A stretch of 64,000 bases of DNA from Plecoglossus altivelis (lineage: Eukaryota > Chordata > Actinopteri > Osmeriformes > Plecoglossidae), in assembly GCA_036571765.1 (NCBI GenBank), contig BROE01000003.1, positions 8,987,732 through 9,051,731 on the forward strand, in the 5' to 3' direction. Shown here piece by piece: positions 32,894 to 44,336 of the stretch. Below the pieces are notes generated by a model. That model made no database searches and was not told where the DNA came from. It saw nothing but the letters and a program-made list of their open reading frames with translations. The position numbers and the translations under genes are program-made. Position 1 is the stretch's first letter, and each line of letters opens with the position of its first letter.

Positions 32894-32899
32894 AATAAA
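32894..32899 (+). terminator. Candidate cd9 polyadenylation signal AATAAA
   Basis: AATAAA about 930 bases after the cd9 stop, followed within 30 bases by a GT-rich stretch (CTTGTGGTCGTC). Another AATAAA lies near 32972. Assignment by position only. Confidence 0.5.
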
Positions 32900-33084
32900 T
32901 TGTAATCTCCAAACCTCCCCTTGTGGTCGTCTTTGGTTGGCAGTGTGAGGTTTGTGAGTGTGCGTGCATGAGAATAAAAACGTCCTGGGCCTGGAAAAGA
33001 TTCTAAACAACCTTTCACTGACTTTCCTTTCACTCTCTGGAAAATAACAACCCGACCTCTCTGAAGTGCCTCTCTTTTGCCCTG

Positions 33085-33120
<36 letters not shown>

Positions 33121-33858
33121 TACATACATACACACACACACACATTCTCGTGCTCTGCGTCACCATGTCTTAAAAGATTTCTTGTGAACTGCATGACTCA
33201 CATAAAAGACCAAAGGTAAGGGATTGTTATCTCCAGACATTTCCCTAACGGAATAAACCCACTTCCAAGGTTACAAACTGGGTGCGTGTTTAATGCAAAT
33301 GACTCAACTTTCATGTCCAGAGTTGTTTACGTGAAGAGTTCCGTGATTGGCTGGGTCTTGTGGCCATTTGAGTGGAGAGCAGGAAGTGTGCTGTGATTGG
33401 AGTGCGGACAGCTGGGTGTTACCCTACCTGCCACCCCCCTTCTCTTGACCAGATAACAGTGATTACAACCATGTGGGTCCAAAAGTATGAGGATGTGTGT
33501 GTGTGTGTATTTGGTTTGTGTATATCATGGTGTGTTATTGAAACTGGGCAGGAAGTCAGTGATAAGAGGAATGCTGATAACATTAGAGCTATGATGAGAA
33601 GTCCAACACAAGCAGCCAACGAAAACAGGCCCTCTCTCACCCCATAGATGCTGCATGCTTTCCTTTATACATTGTGTCCTTGACACAAATGTCATAGGAC
33701 CTCAAACATGAACCGTTATCACGTGGTAAAACATTAAACACTGCAATCAGTCAGTTAACGTCAAAAATATGGATTGATTACAAGCTGTTGCATTGGTAGA
33801 AAAACACGTACAGCATTTACAAATAAAGGTGACCACGTCTGGGACAGCATATCTGGAC
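32900..33858. other. Intergenic region between cd9 and bbs10 (convergent genes)
   Basis: A CT/CA microsatellite cluster at about 33084-33145 is the only repeat recognised. The bbs10 3' end must lie in the right-hand part; I see no clean AATAAA on the minus strand here. Confidence 0.5.
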
Positions 33859-36104
33859 TCAGTCCTCTCCCTCTGAATCCTGCTGGGGTGTGTTTGTGTT
33901 TCTGTGCAAGTGTGTGTGAGGAGAGGTGTGTGTGTGGAGTATGGCGTCCGTACGCAGCAGGCTCCTCACACACTGCAGCACGGCCAGTATCAGACGGTAT
34001 TTACAGGCCACTGACTCAAGACCACAACCAAACATGGAACCAGAACCCGTCTCTCTTGACCCCAGCTCAGTCTCCACCGCTCTAGAACCATTGTGTGAGC
34101 ACTTCAGAGCCTGTGCCTGCGCCTGTAGGTAGGAACGAGGGCTGTGAGAGTAGATTTGTCTGGGCACGCTCAGAAGAGCCTCTGCCAGTAGCCTGCTATA
34201 GACATGGCGACCTATGTTAGTGTAAGTAGGAACATGTGAATCTGAGTTAGGGTTAGAGTGTAACTGGGTGTGCGCATCTAAGAGAGTATGGGTGTGTGTG
34301 TCTAAGAGAGTGTGAGTGGGTGTGTCTAACACCAAGTGTGACTGGGGGTGCAGGAGTGCGCGATGCAACAGCCACTCAAAGGTCCCTCCTACACTGACGA
34401 CACGGCCAGACACTGAGACACCCTCCCTGGGTGGCTCTCTCAGCGTGTGGGTGTCTTTGTCCGTGTTCCCAGTGCGGTTTGTGCGCAGGGTTGTCCCACT
34501 ATCACCAGTGCCTGTTCCGCTTACGGGCTCCAAGGTTGCCAGCAGCATGCGGAAAGCATCTCGCAGTGCGCACACACACTGGTCAGTCTGGCCCTCTGCT
34601 GGACCACACACAACCAGACTGGGGGGCTGGATGTTACTCTCATCTGTGGAACTAGGATATCCCACATGGACAAACCTGTGGAGCAGAAACAGAAGTCCAT
34701 GATGACATGGAAAGCTGTTCATCTTGGTACACGTCTGATGCGTGCTGCTGCATGTTTGCATGTGTGTGTTGTGTTGCTGCGTGTGTGTGCGACCGAGTGT
34801 CGCAGTGTGCGTTTGCGTGTAGCTGACATACCTGTGAGCTCCCAGCGAAATCGGTTGGCAGAAGGTCAGCTCCGCCACGTTCTGCTGGCCAATCACACAC
34901 CAGTCGGACACAGGCTCCGCCCCACTGAGCCGAGCAGCGAGAGAAAGCTCGTCCTCGGCCACGCATTCTACAACGGACATCCTAGCTCGCCGAGCTAAAG
35001 CCAGGGTTGCATCTGACTGTTTCACCGAGGAGAGGAGCAGTGTGACGCCTAAACTCTGCAGGCCCCCAAACACACAACCTAACTTGTTCTGTGCCCAGGC
35101 AAAGACTCCGCCCACTCCAATAACCCCTCCATCAATCCTGTCTAGCTCCAGCACAGCTCCTCCATTCAGGATCTCTGGCTCCAGAGGATCGGTCACCATC
35201 AGTGCTTTGATTGGCCGGTGGTCGGCAGGTGGGTGGGGGGTGGAGAAGTCACTGTGTATCACCTGCCCCTTGATGACACGTGACGAACCAATGGGGAAGC
35301 CCGATATTGCCGTGTGCAGCGCAGGAAAATGTGCGTCAATAAACCTGAGTGACGTGACCAGGAGGTTGTCGTGACAAGCGCACTGAGACAGCATCCCGGT
35401 GATTAGCCACTGGACGATGTCACAGTGTCCTCGTCCAAGACGAGTGTGCAGGAATCCTCCCACCAGAGTCTGCAGAGTGTTTGTCTCTGTGGCGTCTTTC
35501 CTCTCAGACAGGGCTAAGCAATACGGGCCCACTCGTGCGTCAACGACGTCAGCTAGCTCGTCCAGCCCGAACGCCAGCAGCTTCTCAGCCAGTCGCTTGG
35601 CGGCTGCGCCGGCCCCCGCTCCTCCGGGGATGTGCGTGTGTATCTTCCGAAGCAAGGCCTTGAGCAGAACGATGAAGGTCTTGGAGCCGTCTCCTGTAGC
35701 AGCGCAGTGCTTCCACACACACTCCACCACCATCCTAAAGCGCAAAACAGCCACGCTCTGGTCGATTACGGATCAATTATTTGACTAGGAGTCAAATCAT
35801 TGGTTATTTGGTTAATTGGTTATTTGACTAGCAGTCAAATCATTGGTGTTGATGTATAAAGCCAAAATGTTGGCGTGCCGAAGGTGAGGGTGTATGTGTG
35901 TGCTAGTTGCTACCTGGCCAGCGGGTGCTCCAACCGTAGCGCTGTGAGGATGCGTGTTCCGTGGCGTGTCAGCATCACCTGTCCGTTGTCGCGTGTGAAT
36001 AGAAGCTGTCCTCCGTCTGGCCCGAAGCTGCGGAGGACCACCGCCTCCAGTGCCGACACGGTCTGCAGCACATGTTGCAGATGGAGACTTTCTGCAGGTA
36101 GCAT
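33859..36104 (-). CDS. bbs10: BBS10, chaperonin-like Bardet-Biedl syndrome protein
   Basis: BBS10 is a vertebrate group II chaperonin-like protein that helps assemble the BBSome at the ciliary base. Exons (minus): 36104-35914, 35734-34832, 34675-33859; 1911 bases, 636 residues (human 723). Start ATG at 36104 gives MLPAESLHLQHVLQTV. Conserved blocks: RSFGPDGGQLLFTRDNGQV, RHGTRILTALRLEHPLAR (human LLEALHLEHPIAR), TGDGSKTFIVLL (chaperonin ATP-site GDGTK-like motif), GFPIGSSRVIKGQV, LLLSSVKQ, SVVECVAEDELSL, HRFVHVGYPSS, VVCGPAEG, the VGGTFEWLLH block, and a C-terminus QQDSEGED like human QDSEDEL. Human BBS10 has two coding exons; the extra 156-base intron here (34831-34676) is discussed in the findings. 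Confidence 0.93.
35765..35850. repeat. Small tandem duplication in bbs10 intron 1
   Basis: TATTTGACTAGGAGTCAAAT and TATTTGACTAGCAGTCAAAT, each followed by CATTGGT, are repeated about 45 bases apart. Each copy is itself a near-palindrome (ATTTGACT...AGTCAAAT). Confidence 0.85.
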
Positions 36105-36365
36105 TTCCAGTACCAGCAGAGGCCAGCAGAGACCAGATAGTCTAAACAGACAGATGAACACACATTATACAGTGAAGGATATAATGATTCACTTATGCTA
36201 ACATATATGATTTACTAATGAAGAATATAATGATTCACTTATGCTAACCCATATAATTTTACTTATGTTAACAATGAAGGATACAATGATTTGCTGGTAT
36301 TGACCTATAAGATTTGTAAGGCAGACAGACAGTATTTTTCTATCATGTAAGAAAGGTAACACACT

Positions 36366-36830
36366 GTGGGAATCAAGAGGGAGTAAACAGTCCACACATA
36401 GTCAACAGTATGATGTATTCTACTGTCTTATCTCGGGATGTGGGGAGTAGGGAACACTGTCTTCTTTGTGTGCAGAGTCAGATAAAACAACACCTGGGAG
36501 AAAGAGGCAACAAAGAGGGTCCTCTCAACCACATGAGGAGATAAGACGGCCCTCGAACCATGGGCGGACACCACCAAAGGCGGAGGAGCCTCTGTCCTAA
36601 TTAAATGCATGATGTTATCTATATTACTGTGGGTCTCCCAAGGAAAGGTGTCGTTCTTTGCTGTGCCAAGCATAAGACGCACGTAGTTGTGTGCTGTTAG
36701 GAACCTTGGAGCGACCCAGATATCTGCATTAGAATTGTACTGTTAGGGAATAAACTTCATTGAACTTAACTATACTGAATCCTGGTGATCCATCTTACCA
36801 CTCTCAATGCGTGAACACGTAACGGAGTAA
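36366..36830. mobile_element. Possible solo LTR of a retroelement
   Basis: A compact stretch with LTR-like layout: starts TGTGGGAATCAAG, has GCTGTTAGGAACCTTGGAGC and an AATAAA (about 36749) followed by TTCATTGAACTT and TCCTGGTGATCC near the right end. No internal genes, no second copy and no clear target duplication were found, so this is only a suggestion. Confidence 0.3.
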
Positions 36831-37427
36831 AATCACATACTCCAACAACAGCTAGAGAGACGTTGTTTATCCATCGCACAATGGTTCACACAGTATAGAA
36901 CTCAAGGCAAAGATGGATTATGGCGAATGAGTAGAGCATGTATCTCATCAGATAAGTAATTAGAAGAAAAAGAGCAGAAAGCTATGTACTATCTAACTGA
37001 CATTACCATAGCTACGGCCAGTTAACACAACATGCTTCAGTGCAGTAGTCTGTCTACCTAGTACATAGGCTAACTCAACTAGGGACGCAGTCTACTGGAA
37101 AGGTGACATTTTGGGGGGAATGATGAGGGCGATCTATAGGGCACAAACGTGACGCAGAACAATATTGTTCTGTCACTGGCAATAGACCTTGTTCTCACAT
37201 TCATAAACTTACTTGTTCACGTAAAAACTCAACCCATCTGTATCCTAGAAACGAGCGTCCTTCTCTTCTTCGTATGGACAGGTGCTGGTCACAACTTGTA
37301 TGTTGCATTATCGCCCTCTAGTGTTTTGGCGTGATACCTCACTTCTTTAGGAATAATTGAAACCACCGCTACTCCATGAGCTCGCTCTTGTGTGTATTTG
37401 TATATGCGTCTTCGTATATGGGGTGTG

Positions 37428-37462
<35 letters not shown>

Positions 37463-38799
37463 ACTGTATCTATCTGTGTCTGCCTGTTCACGATCTCTCT
37501 GGTCAAGGTGAAATAGAGGGGGCGTTGATGGGGGGTCGGAACATGATCCCTGTGTTGCTGCGGAAACCACTTCCGAAAGTTCTAATTTTGGCAACAGCAT
37601 CTATATGAGACATGTCTGCAGTCACACATACGCACAGACACAGACAGAAAGAAAGAGAGAGAGAGAGCGAGCGAGAGAGATATACACAGAGAGTCTGGTC
37701 TGAATGTAAATGCTTTACCCTGCTGAAGTGTCACTATGCTAACGAGCCCATAAAAAGCCATGTCACCAAACTCATGAATATTTATCTTTGTCCCAAAGAG
37801 GGTGACCTATAGGAATAAGGTAGAGGTCATAAGAAATGGGTGGGGCACTGAGGAATGGAGCTCAACCATCCCTGGAGAGGTGTAAGTGGGCAGATAAAGG
37901 CGGACAACCACATCAAGACACGCCCACAAATCACACCCGCTCACGCGCATCCTCAACAAAGGAGGTGCACAAACACCAAACTATTAGGTGCCTCCGTTAT
38001 GATGCTATCCCAATTCTCCTCTATGTTTCTGTTTCACAACCCCTCTCCCCCTCCCTCTGGGTCCAGCTTCCACACCTGTGCTCCTTGTCTTCATCCCCGT
38101 GTCCAACACGGGACGCAAACAACAGACCAGAGAGACGGCCCCTCCTCCCTACCTCGCCCTCTTTCCTCCTCTCCTGCCCTCTCCACTTCTGTCATCTCTC
38201 CTCCTCCGCCTCCCCCTTCCCTTCCCCCCTTCTCCTCCCAGCCTGAAGAGTACCTGGAAGGCATCCTTCTCTCCTGCCCCGCAGCTCTGAGAGCACATAG
38301 ACCAGGGACACACAAACACAGGTACGTCTCTTTCTCTCCATTCTCTCTCCATCTCTTAAGCCGCCCCCTGTCTTTCTGTTCTCTGTAGACTGGATCTCTG
38401 TCTAGGGTGTGTGGTCTGTTTGGAGCAGGGTGTGGGTAGGGCATGGTCATCATTAGTGAGTCAGTGAATATTGGCTTTTGATTGACTTCTAGGGAGATTT
38501 GTTGTCTGGATATGTGCTTATTATGTTCTCAGTTATCTTACCATTACTGTCAATATTAAAATGGAGTTTAGTTGACAAAGATTCTGCGTCATTTTGCTTT
38601 GAAAGCTTTGTGATATTTCACAGAAATGTCTGTATTGTTACATTAAAACATCCATAAGATGACATACCAGACAGAAATGAACAGAACAGGGAAACTTTAT
38701 GACACTCTTTTCCTGCTGAAATGTTTGTACAAATAAAAAACAGAGCTAAATGACTGAAAAGGGCAGACTGAATCGGTGGCTTTTGAATCAATGTATGCA

Positions 38800-39050
38800 G
38801 TATGTTTGTGTGTGTTTTTGTGTGTGCATGCATGTTTCTGCATGTACAGTATGTGTGTGTGTTTATGCATGTGTGTGTGCATGTATGTGTGTGTGTGTTT
38901 GTGCATGCGTGTGTGCATGTATGTGTGTGTGTGTTGGTGCATGTGTGCGTTTGTGCATGTATGTGCGTGTGTTTGTGCATGTGCGTGCGCATGTATGTGT
39001 GTGTGTTTGTACATGCGTGTGTGCATGTATGTGTGTGTGTACGTACCGAC
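38800..39050. repeat. GTGTGCATGT-type tandem repeat
   Basis: Degenerate alternation of (GT)n with GCATG (TGTGCATGTATGTGTGTGTG and variants), about 250 bases. Confidence 0.85.
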
Positions 39051-39662
39051 CTGCAGATGAAGTGTCAGTACCATTGCTTGTGTGACGTTCACCGTGACAA
39101 AACAGACAGTGTCTGGGAGAGCTCGAACACCTTCACGTCGTGACTCTCCTCAGCTACCCTTCGATGCCTCTGTTCTGCTGTCCGCGGAACGTGACCTCTG
39201 AGGGAACGCGGAACATCAGAATGCTAGAAAGCAGACCAAGACATGATGCCCTCTCCGTCCTCAACTACACGCACCCCCCCCCCTCTGTCAGCAGGTCGAG
39301 GGGAGGGAGCAGGGTTGTGTATCCAGTGTTCAGCCAATAGTGCCAGAGCAGCAGAAACAGGAGAGGCCATCTGATACCAACAGTCATATCCCATCTTTAG
39401 CCACATCATATTTACTATGTCAGATACATTGGGATCATTAGCATCAATGGAAACTGGGTGTTTCCCTTGGCCCATGTGAATGCATTTTAATGTGTGTGTG
39501 AGTTTGAGTGTCTGTGTACGTCTATTGGTTTAAAGAAGCACTAGTGCTCTAGTAGTAGACTCCTTACCCCAAAATAATGCACTATCCAACCTCACATCCA
39601 CACAGGCACTGGTTCTCTGTGCTGATCTCTCTTTTCCTGTGTGTATTGACAGGCCGTGAGAG

Positions 39663-42128
39663 ATGACAGGCAATCGTCGTGCAGCACCGGCTGTGCCCAG
39701 CCCCTTCACGACACCTATACTGCCCACCAATGCCACGGCAACCCCAGAATCTGGGAGGGGCCAGCCTGGAGGACAGGACCACAGGAAGTTCATGAGTGAG
39801 ATTCAACACCTCCACTGTGAGTACAGGGCAGATATCACAATAGAATCATAGCTGGGGTTAGATGGGTTGGTGAGTAAATGAATGTATGGATTGATGGATA
39901 GATGGTTAGATGGATAAATGGATAGATGGATGGAGGATGGATGAGTGGATGCTTGGGTGACAGAAGATGACAAGGCGATAGAAGATGTGCAAATGTATTC
40001 GATTCTGTTCCACAAGATTCTGTCAAGTAAAACCATACACTGTCTTCACACATCTTCACTCTTGTGTGTGTGCTGGCAGTGCCATCGTGGGCTGTGGCGG
40101 CTCTCTGTCTGGTGAGCGTGTGTGTGGCGCTGTCATGCTGCATGTGTGTGTGGAGGAAATGCTTGAAGAAGAAGGACAAGGACAAGGAGAAGAAGGGAAG
40201 AGAGAAGGGCAAGAGTGGCATTGACATGGACACTGAAATGGAGGGAGGACAGACTGAGGTAGCACACCTCGCAACCTCTCTCACGCGCACACATGCAGGC
40301 ACACACACACACGCACTCACTCACACACACACACAAACTCCCCGCAGATGTGTTGCCCTTGCAACGTATCAAAGTCCCGACGCATGGGTCGCACAGGATG
40401 GGCCAGGCTGTCAGTTTGTGTTAAGAGTAATGGACCTTGTTAATGCTCTTCTGTACTGTAGGTGTCTAGGGCTCTTATAAACCCAAAAAGACTTGTGAAC
40501 AAAACATGCTGGTCACCTCCAAGGAGAACAGATAAATGGCTAGAGCCTGTGACAACTGTTAAGACGTAACAAGACTGTGGGTAGCAGGTGTGTGTGTCTT
40601 CTGAGTCGGGATTTATCTGTTTGGAGCTAATTGTGTGTGCATGCGTGCGTGTGTACGTACGCCTGCTCCAGTCTTCGAAGGATGAGGGTGACAGAGAGAC
40701 AGGATTAACAAAGGGTGATAAAGAAGAGTCCAAAGAAGAGGAAAAATTGGGGAAATTGGAATTCTCCCTGGATTACAACTTCACAGAGAACACGGTAACA
40801 CAGTAACACACACACACACTCACAGTGCTGGACACACAGAGTTGAATCAAATCGATCACCTTCCCACAGCAGCGTTTGCAAATTGTCTTCTTTGCTTTGT
40901 TCTCACTCCCTCTCTACCTCTTTCTCATCTCTATCTCTCTCCCTCTGCTCCCTCTGTCTGCTCCCTCTCTCTCCCTCTCATCCCTTGCTCTCCCTCCTCC
41001 CTCTCTCTTCCCTCTCCTCCCTCTCCCTCCTCCTACTCTCTCTCTCTCTTTCTACTCCCTCTCTCTTCCTCTTCCTAATTAGTTGGCAGTAGGGATTCTG
41101 CAGGCATGTGACCTCCCTGCCATGGACATGGGAGGCAGCTCTGACCCGTATGTGAAAGTTTTCCTGCTACCAGACAGGAAGAGGAAGTTTGAGACCAAAG
41201 TCCACAGAAAGACCCTTAACCCCACCTTCAATGAGAACTTTACATTTAAGGTTATCATCCCTTTCCTGACCATTGACCAGGAAACCTAACCTTTCTGAAG
41301 GCGTTATCCCAAGAAGCTGAGATTCACAGATGTGGATGTGTGTGTGTTCCTTTTGTGTAGGTACCCTACTCCGAGCTAGGAGGCAAGACTCTGGTGATGA
41401 CCGTGTATGACTTTGACCGTTTCTCCAAACATGACGCGATTGGTGCTGTGAGGGTACCAATGAGCAGTGTGGACTTCAGCCGTATGACCCAAGAATGGAG
41501 AGATGTGCAGAAAGCTGAGAAGGAGGAGGTGAGATTGGGTTTCAATCAAACGGTGGACACACGTGTAGGGTTTTTTAAAATCAAAGTGATGTTCTTGAAG
41601 ACACAGATGACACAACGCCAAACTCAGAGATCTCTTTCCGAGTTTAATGAATACTACCGGTCGGGAAGAGGTACAGGGTATAGTCTTCAAAGTATAAAGT
41701 CCACATACATGAGTTTATATAGTTTCCAGAGACAAAGAACAGATATTCAGCCTATAGGATTCGTACATGCTCAGTTATTCAAGCATCTAATATAAACATT
41801 AGACAGTATAGTGTAATGGTCTTGTTGGATTAAGACCACTTAACCTAAACAGAGACTTCACAGATAACTATAACTCTTTTAAGAGCTTTTCACATGTTAA
41901 AGGTACAGAAGAGAAGGTTTAACCAGAGTTCAACAATATATGAACATATGGAATTGCTCATGTGTCCTCTATAAACTATTAAATGTTTAATAAAACAAAT
42001 CAAAATAGAGTACATAGCTTAACTTTCAGCCATTACCCATCACACGCAAGGAAGGGGGTCATGTGCCAAGATCAGCAAAAAACACTGGTTATGGTCTCTT
42101 TTTGACACTTTATCTCTCTCCTTATCTT

Positions 42129-42194
<66 letters not shown>

Positions 42195-43504
42195 AGTGAG
42201 CGTTTAGGTGATATCTGCCTGTCTTTAAGGTACGTTCCTACAGCAGGCAAGCTGACAGTTGTCGTGTTGGAGGCTAAAAACCTGAAGAAGATGGATGTGG
42301 GCGGGCTGTCAGGTGAGCCATGGAACATTTTCACTGTAAATTGCTTCAAAACTGAGAACAAACTGAGAACCTACAGGGAATAATAACTTCTAGAATTAGC
42401 TAGGCTGGATCCAACAAGGCTGTGCTAGGCTACGCTAGGTTAGGCAGAGCATGTCTGGGCTGGGCTAATCTAGACAGAGCAGAGCTAGAGGGCTTGGATA
42501 TTGAGAGAAAGATATGGCTACAGATAGGGCTAGAGATAAACCTAGAAATATGGCTAGAGATACAGCTAGAGATTGGACTAAAGATAGGGCTAGAAATACA
42601 GCTAGACATAGGGCTAGACATAGGGCTAGAGATGGGGCTAAAGATATGCTTAGAGATAGGGCTAGAGATATGGCTAGAGATAGAGCTAGAGATAGGGCTA
42701 GAAATACGGCTAGACATAGGGCTAGACATAGGGCTAGAGATGGGGCTAAAGATATGCTTAGAGATAGGGCTAGATATATGGCTAGAGATGAAGCTAGAGA
42801 TAGGGATAGTGATATGGCTAGAGATGGGGCTAAAGATATGGCTAGAGATAGAGCTAGAGATAGGGATAGTGATATGGCTAGAGATAGAGCTAGAGATAGG
42901 GCTAGTGATATGGCTAGAGATAGAGCTAGAGATAGGGCTAGTGATATGGCTAGAGATAGAGCTAGAGATAGGGCTAGATATGGGGCTAGTGATATGGCTA
43001 GAGATAAGGCTAAAGATACGGCCTATCCAGGCAGAGTCGTTCTAAGTCATTCTGATGTGTGCGCCTTCTGTTTCAGATCCATACGTGAAGATCCACCTGC
43101 TGCAAAACGGGAAGAGACTGAAGAAGAAGAAAACCAGCATCAAGAAGAACACTCTGAACCCTTATTACAACGAGTCCTTCAGCTTTGAAGTGACCTTAGA
43201 ACAGATGCCGGTAAAAAAAAAACATACGCACACAGCATCATGTGGTCGATGTGTGTAATAGTGAATGACAACAGGCATGTTTTTTGTATGTTTCTAGAAA
43301 ATACAAGTAGCAGTGACCGTGTTGGATTATGATAAGATCGGGAAGAACGACGCCATAGGGAAGGTTTTTCTGGGGAGCACCAGCACCGGGACTGAACTAC
43401 GCCATTGGTCGGACATGCTGGACAACCCCCGAAGGCCTATTGCCCAATGGCACGGCTTGAAACCTGAGGAGGAAGTCAATGCTGAACTGTCCAGCAAGAA
43501 ATAA
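39663..43504 (+). CDS. Synaptotagmin, Syt1/2/5/8 group
   Basis: A vesicle membrane calcium sensor for regulated exocytosis. Exons 39663-39816, 40080-40258, 40672-40794, 41083-41250, 41361-41528, 42195-42312, 43077-43210, 43298-43504; 1251 bases, 416 residues, all in phase. The lumenal N-terminus has an NAT glycosylation sequon. One membrane segment (SWAVAALCLVSVCVALSCCM) is followed by the cysteine/lysine linker (CLKKKDKDKEKKG). C2A: LGKLEFSLDYNF, DMGGSSDPYVKVFLLPD, YDFDRFSKHD. C2B: LGDICLSLRYVPTAGKLTV, MDVGGLSDPYVKIHLLQNG, the polybasic RLKKKKTS, DYDKIGKNDAIGK, and the WHxL motif QWHGL. All five C2 calcium-binding aspartates are present in each domain. It is too diverged in C2A and the tail to be SYT1 itself; linkage to otogelin would favour syt8, but I cannot decide the paralogue. 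Confidence 0.9.
42137..42192. repeat. (CT)n microsatellite at a splice acceptor
   Basis: About 28 CT units running directly into the AG acceptor of synaptotagmin exon 42195-42312, so it doubles as an exceptionally long polypyrimidine tract. Confidence 0.95.
42500..43020. repeat. Satellite-like 6/12-bp repeat in synaptotagmin intron
   Basis: More than 40 copies of a 12-bp unit GCTAGAGATAKR (GCTAGAGATAGG, GCTAGAGATATG, GCTAGAGATAGA), with blocks organised into higher-order units of about 100 bases near the left half. Lies between the two halves of C2B (exons 42195-42312 and 43077-43210). Lack of stop codons in the unit gives long spurious open frames on both strands. Confidence 0.95.
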
Positions 43505-43707
43505 CCCTCCAACCCTACGTATCACACCATTAAGGAATGTATGGATTAAGGAATCCATACATCCCAATCTGATTTGATTCCATGACTTTTGCTTTTGTGT
43601 CATTCAATCCCCCCTTATAACATGCCCATGTACTCTGATTGGCCCACAGACACACACTCACACACACATTGGTGAAACTGATATGTGAATTATAAATGTG
43701 TAATGCC

Positions 43708-43713
43708 AATAAA
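43708..43713 (+). terminator. Synaptotagmin polyadenylation signal AATAAA
   Basis: AATAAA 204 bases after the stop, followed by CCCCTGTGGAGGTTGGTT (GT-rich). Good position. Confidence 0.65.
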
Positions 43714-44336
43714 CAATAATACATTTTTCCCCTGTGGAGGTTGGTTATCTTACAAAACTGTTGTCCTTGGTCATTGATGGTGCTTGTGTCCAGAGTGAAG
43801 TTACCAGCCCTGACCAGCAGAGAGAGACACATACTCCATGACCACGGCAACAACCCAAGATATAACTTCTCAAATCCCCTCGTCAATTTCTGCTGATCAA
43901 TATGGTTAAGTAGATACACCACTTCAGCTGGTCAGGTGAAGGGACAACATTTACTTTGGAACTACCAGTTTCAAATGATAAAATACTTTTCACTAGTTTT
44001 GTTGCTTTTACTCTTTTTTTTATTAGAGAAATGGTAATGCCACCAATTTAGGCTGAGCAGACTATAAACACTCTTGATACAGAACACGCACTTTAATACA
44101 ATTTTCTCAAATTTGCAAGAGACAGATGTAGGATTCACCGGAACCCGCCTGTTCGCAGGTGTACTGCAGTCGTCATCCGCCCAAGAGACTATCGCTACTA
44201 CATAATCTAACCTGTGAGCGCTGGGATCTGAGCAGCGGGAAGATCGGTCAAAGATAAAGACATCCGCCTCCTCCACCTCCCTGGTCCTCTGCAATGCACC
44301 GTTAATGTTTCTGTGAGACTCCGTCTGGACTCTGAG
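43714..44336. other. Intergenic region before otogelin
   Basis: No repeat recognised. On the minus strand an open frame runs 44360-43971 (about 129 codons, with EVEEADVFIFDRSSRCSD) across this area and the otogelin signal exon; it matches nothing I know and is not called a gene. Confidence 0.4.

Larger units (their letters stand above)
36105..39662. other. Intergenic region between bbs10 and the synaptotagmin (divergent)
   Basis: Holds 5' flanks of both genes. Recognised: a 22-base duplication (ATAATGATTCACTTATGCTAAC near 36186 and 36230), a possible solo LTR (36366-36830), a CT tract (37431-37458), a GA tract (37645-37680), and a long GT/CATG-rich stretch at 38800-39045. Non-coding first exon(s) of the synaptotagmin are expected here but could not be placed. 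Confidence 0.5.

Noticed and set aside
34431..34998. Plus-strand open frames over bbs10
   Set aside because: Shadows of the bbs10 coding exon and its intron; the minus strand shows clear BBS10 motifs.
42422..43045. Long open frames in the synaptotagmin intron (Ile/Leu/Glu and Ala/Arg/Asp repeats)
   Set aside because: They are translations of a 12-bp satellite that lacks stop codons; both strands and two frames are open, and the flanking exons splice cleanly without it.
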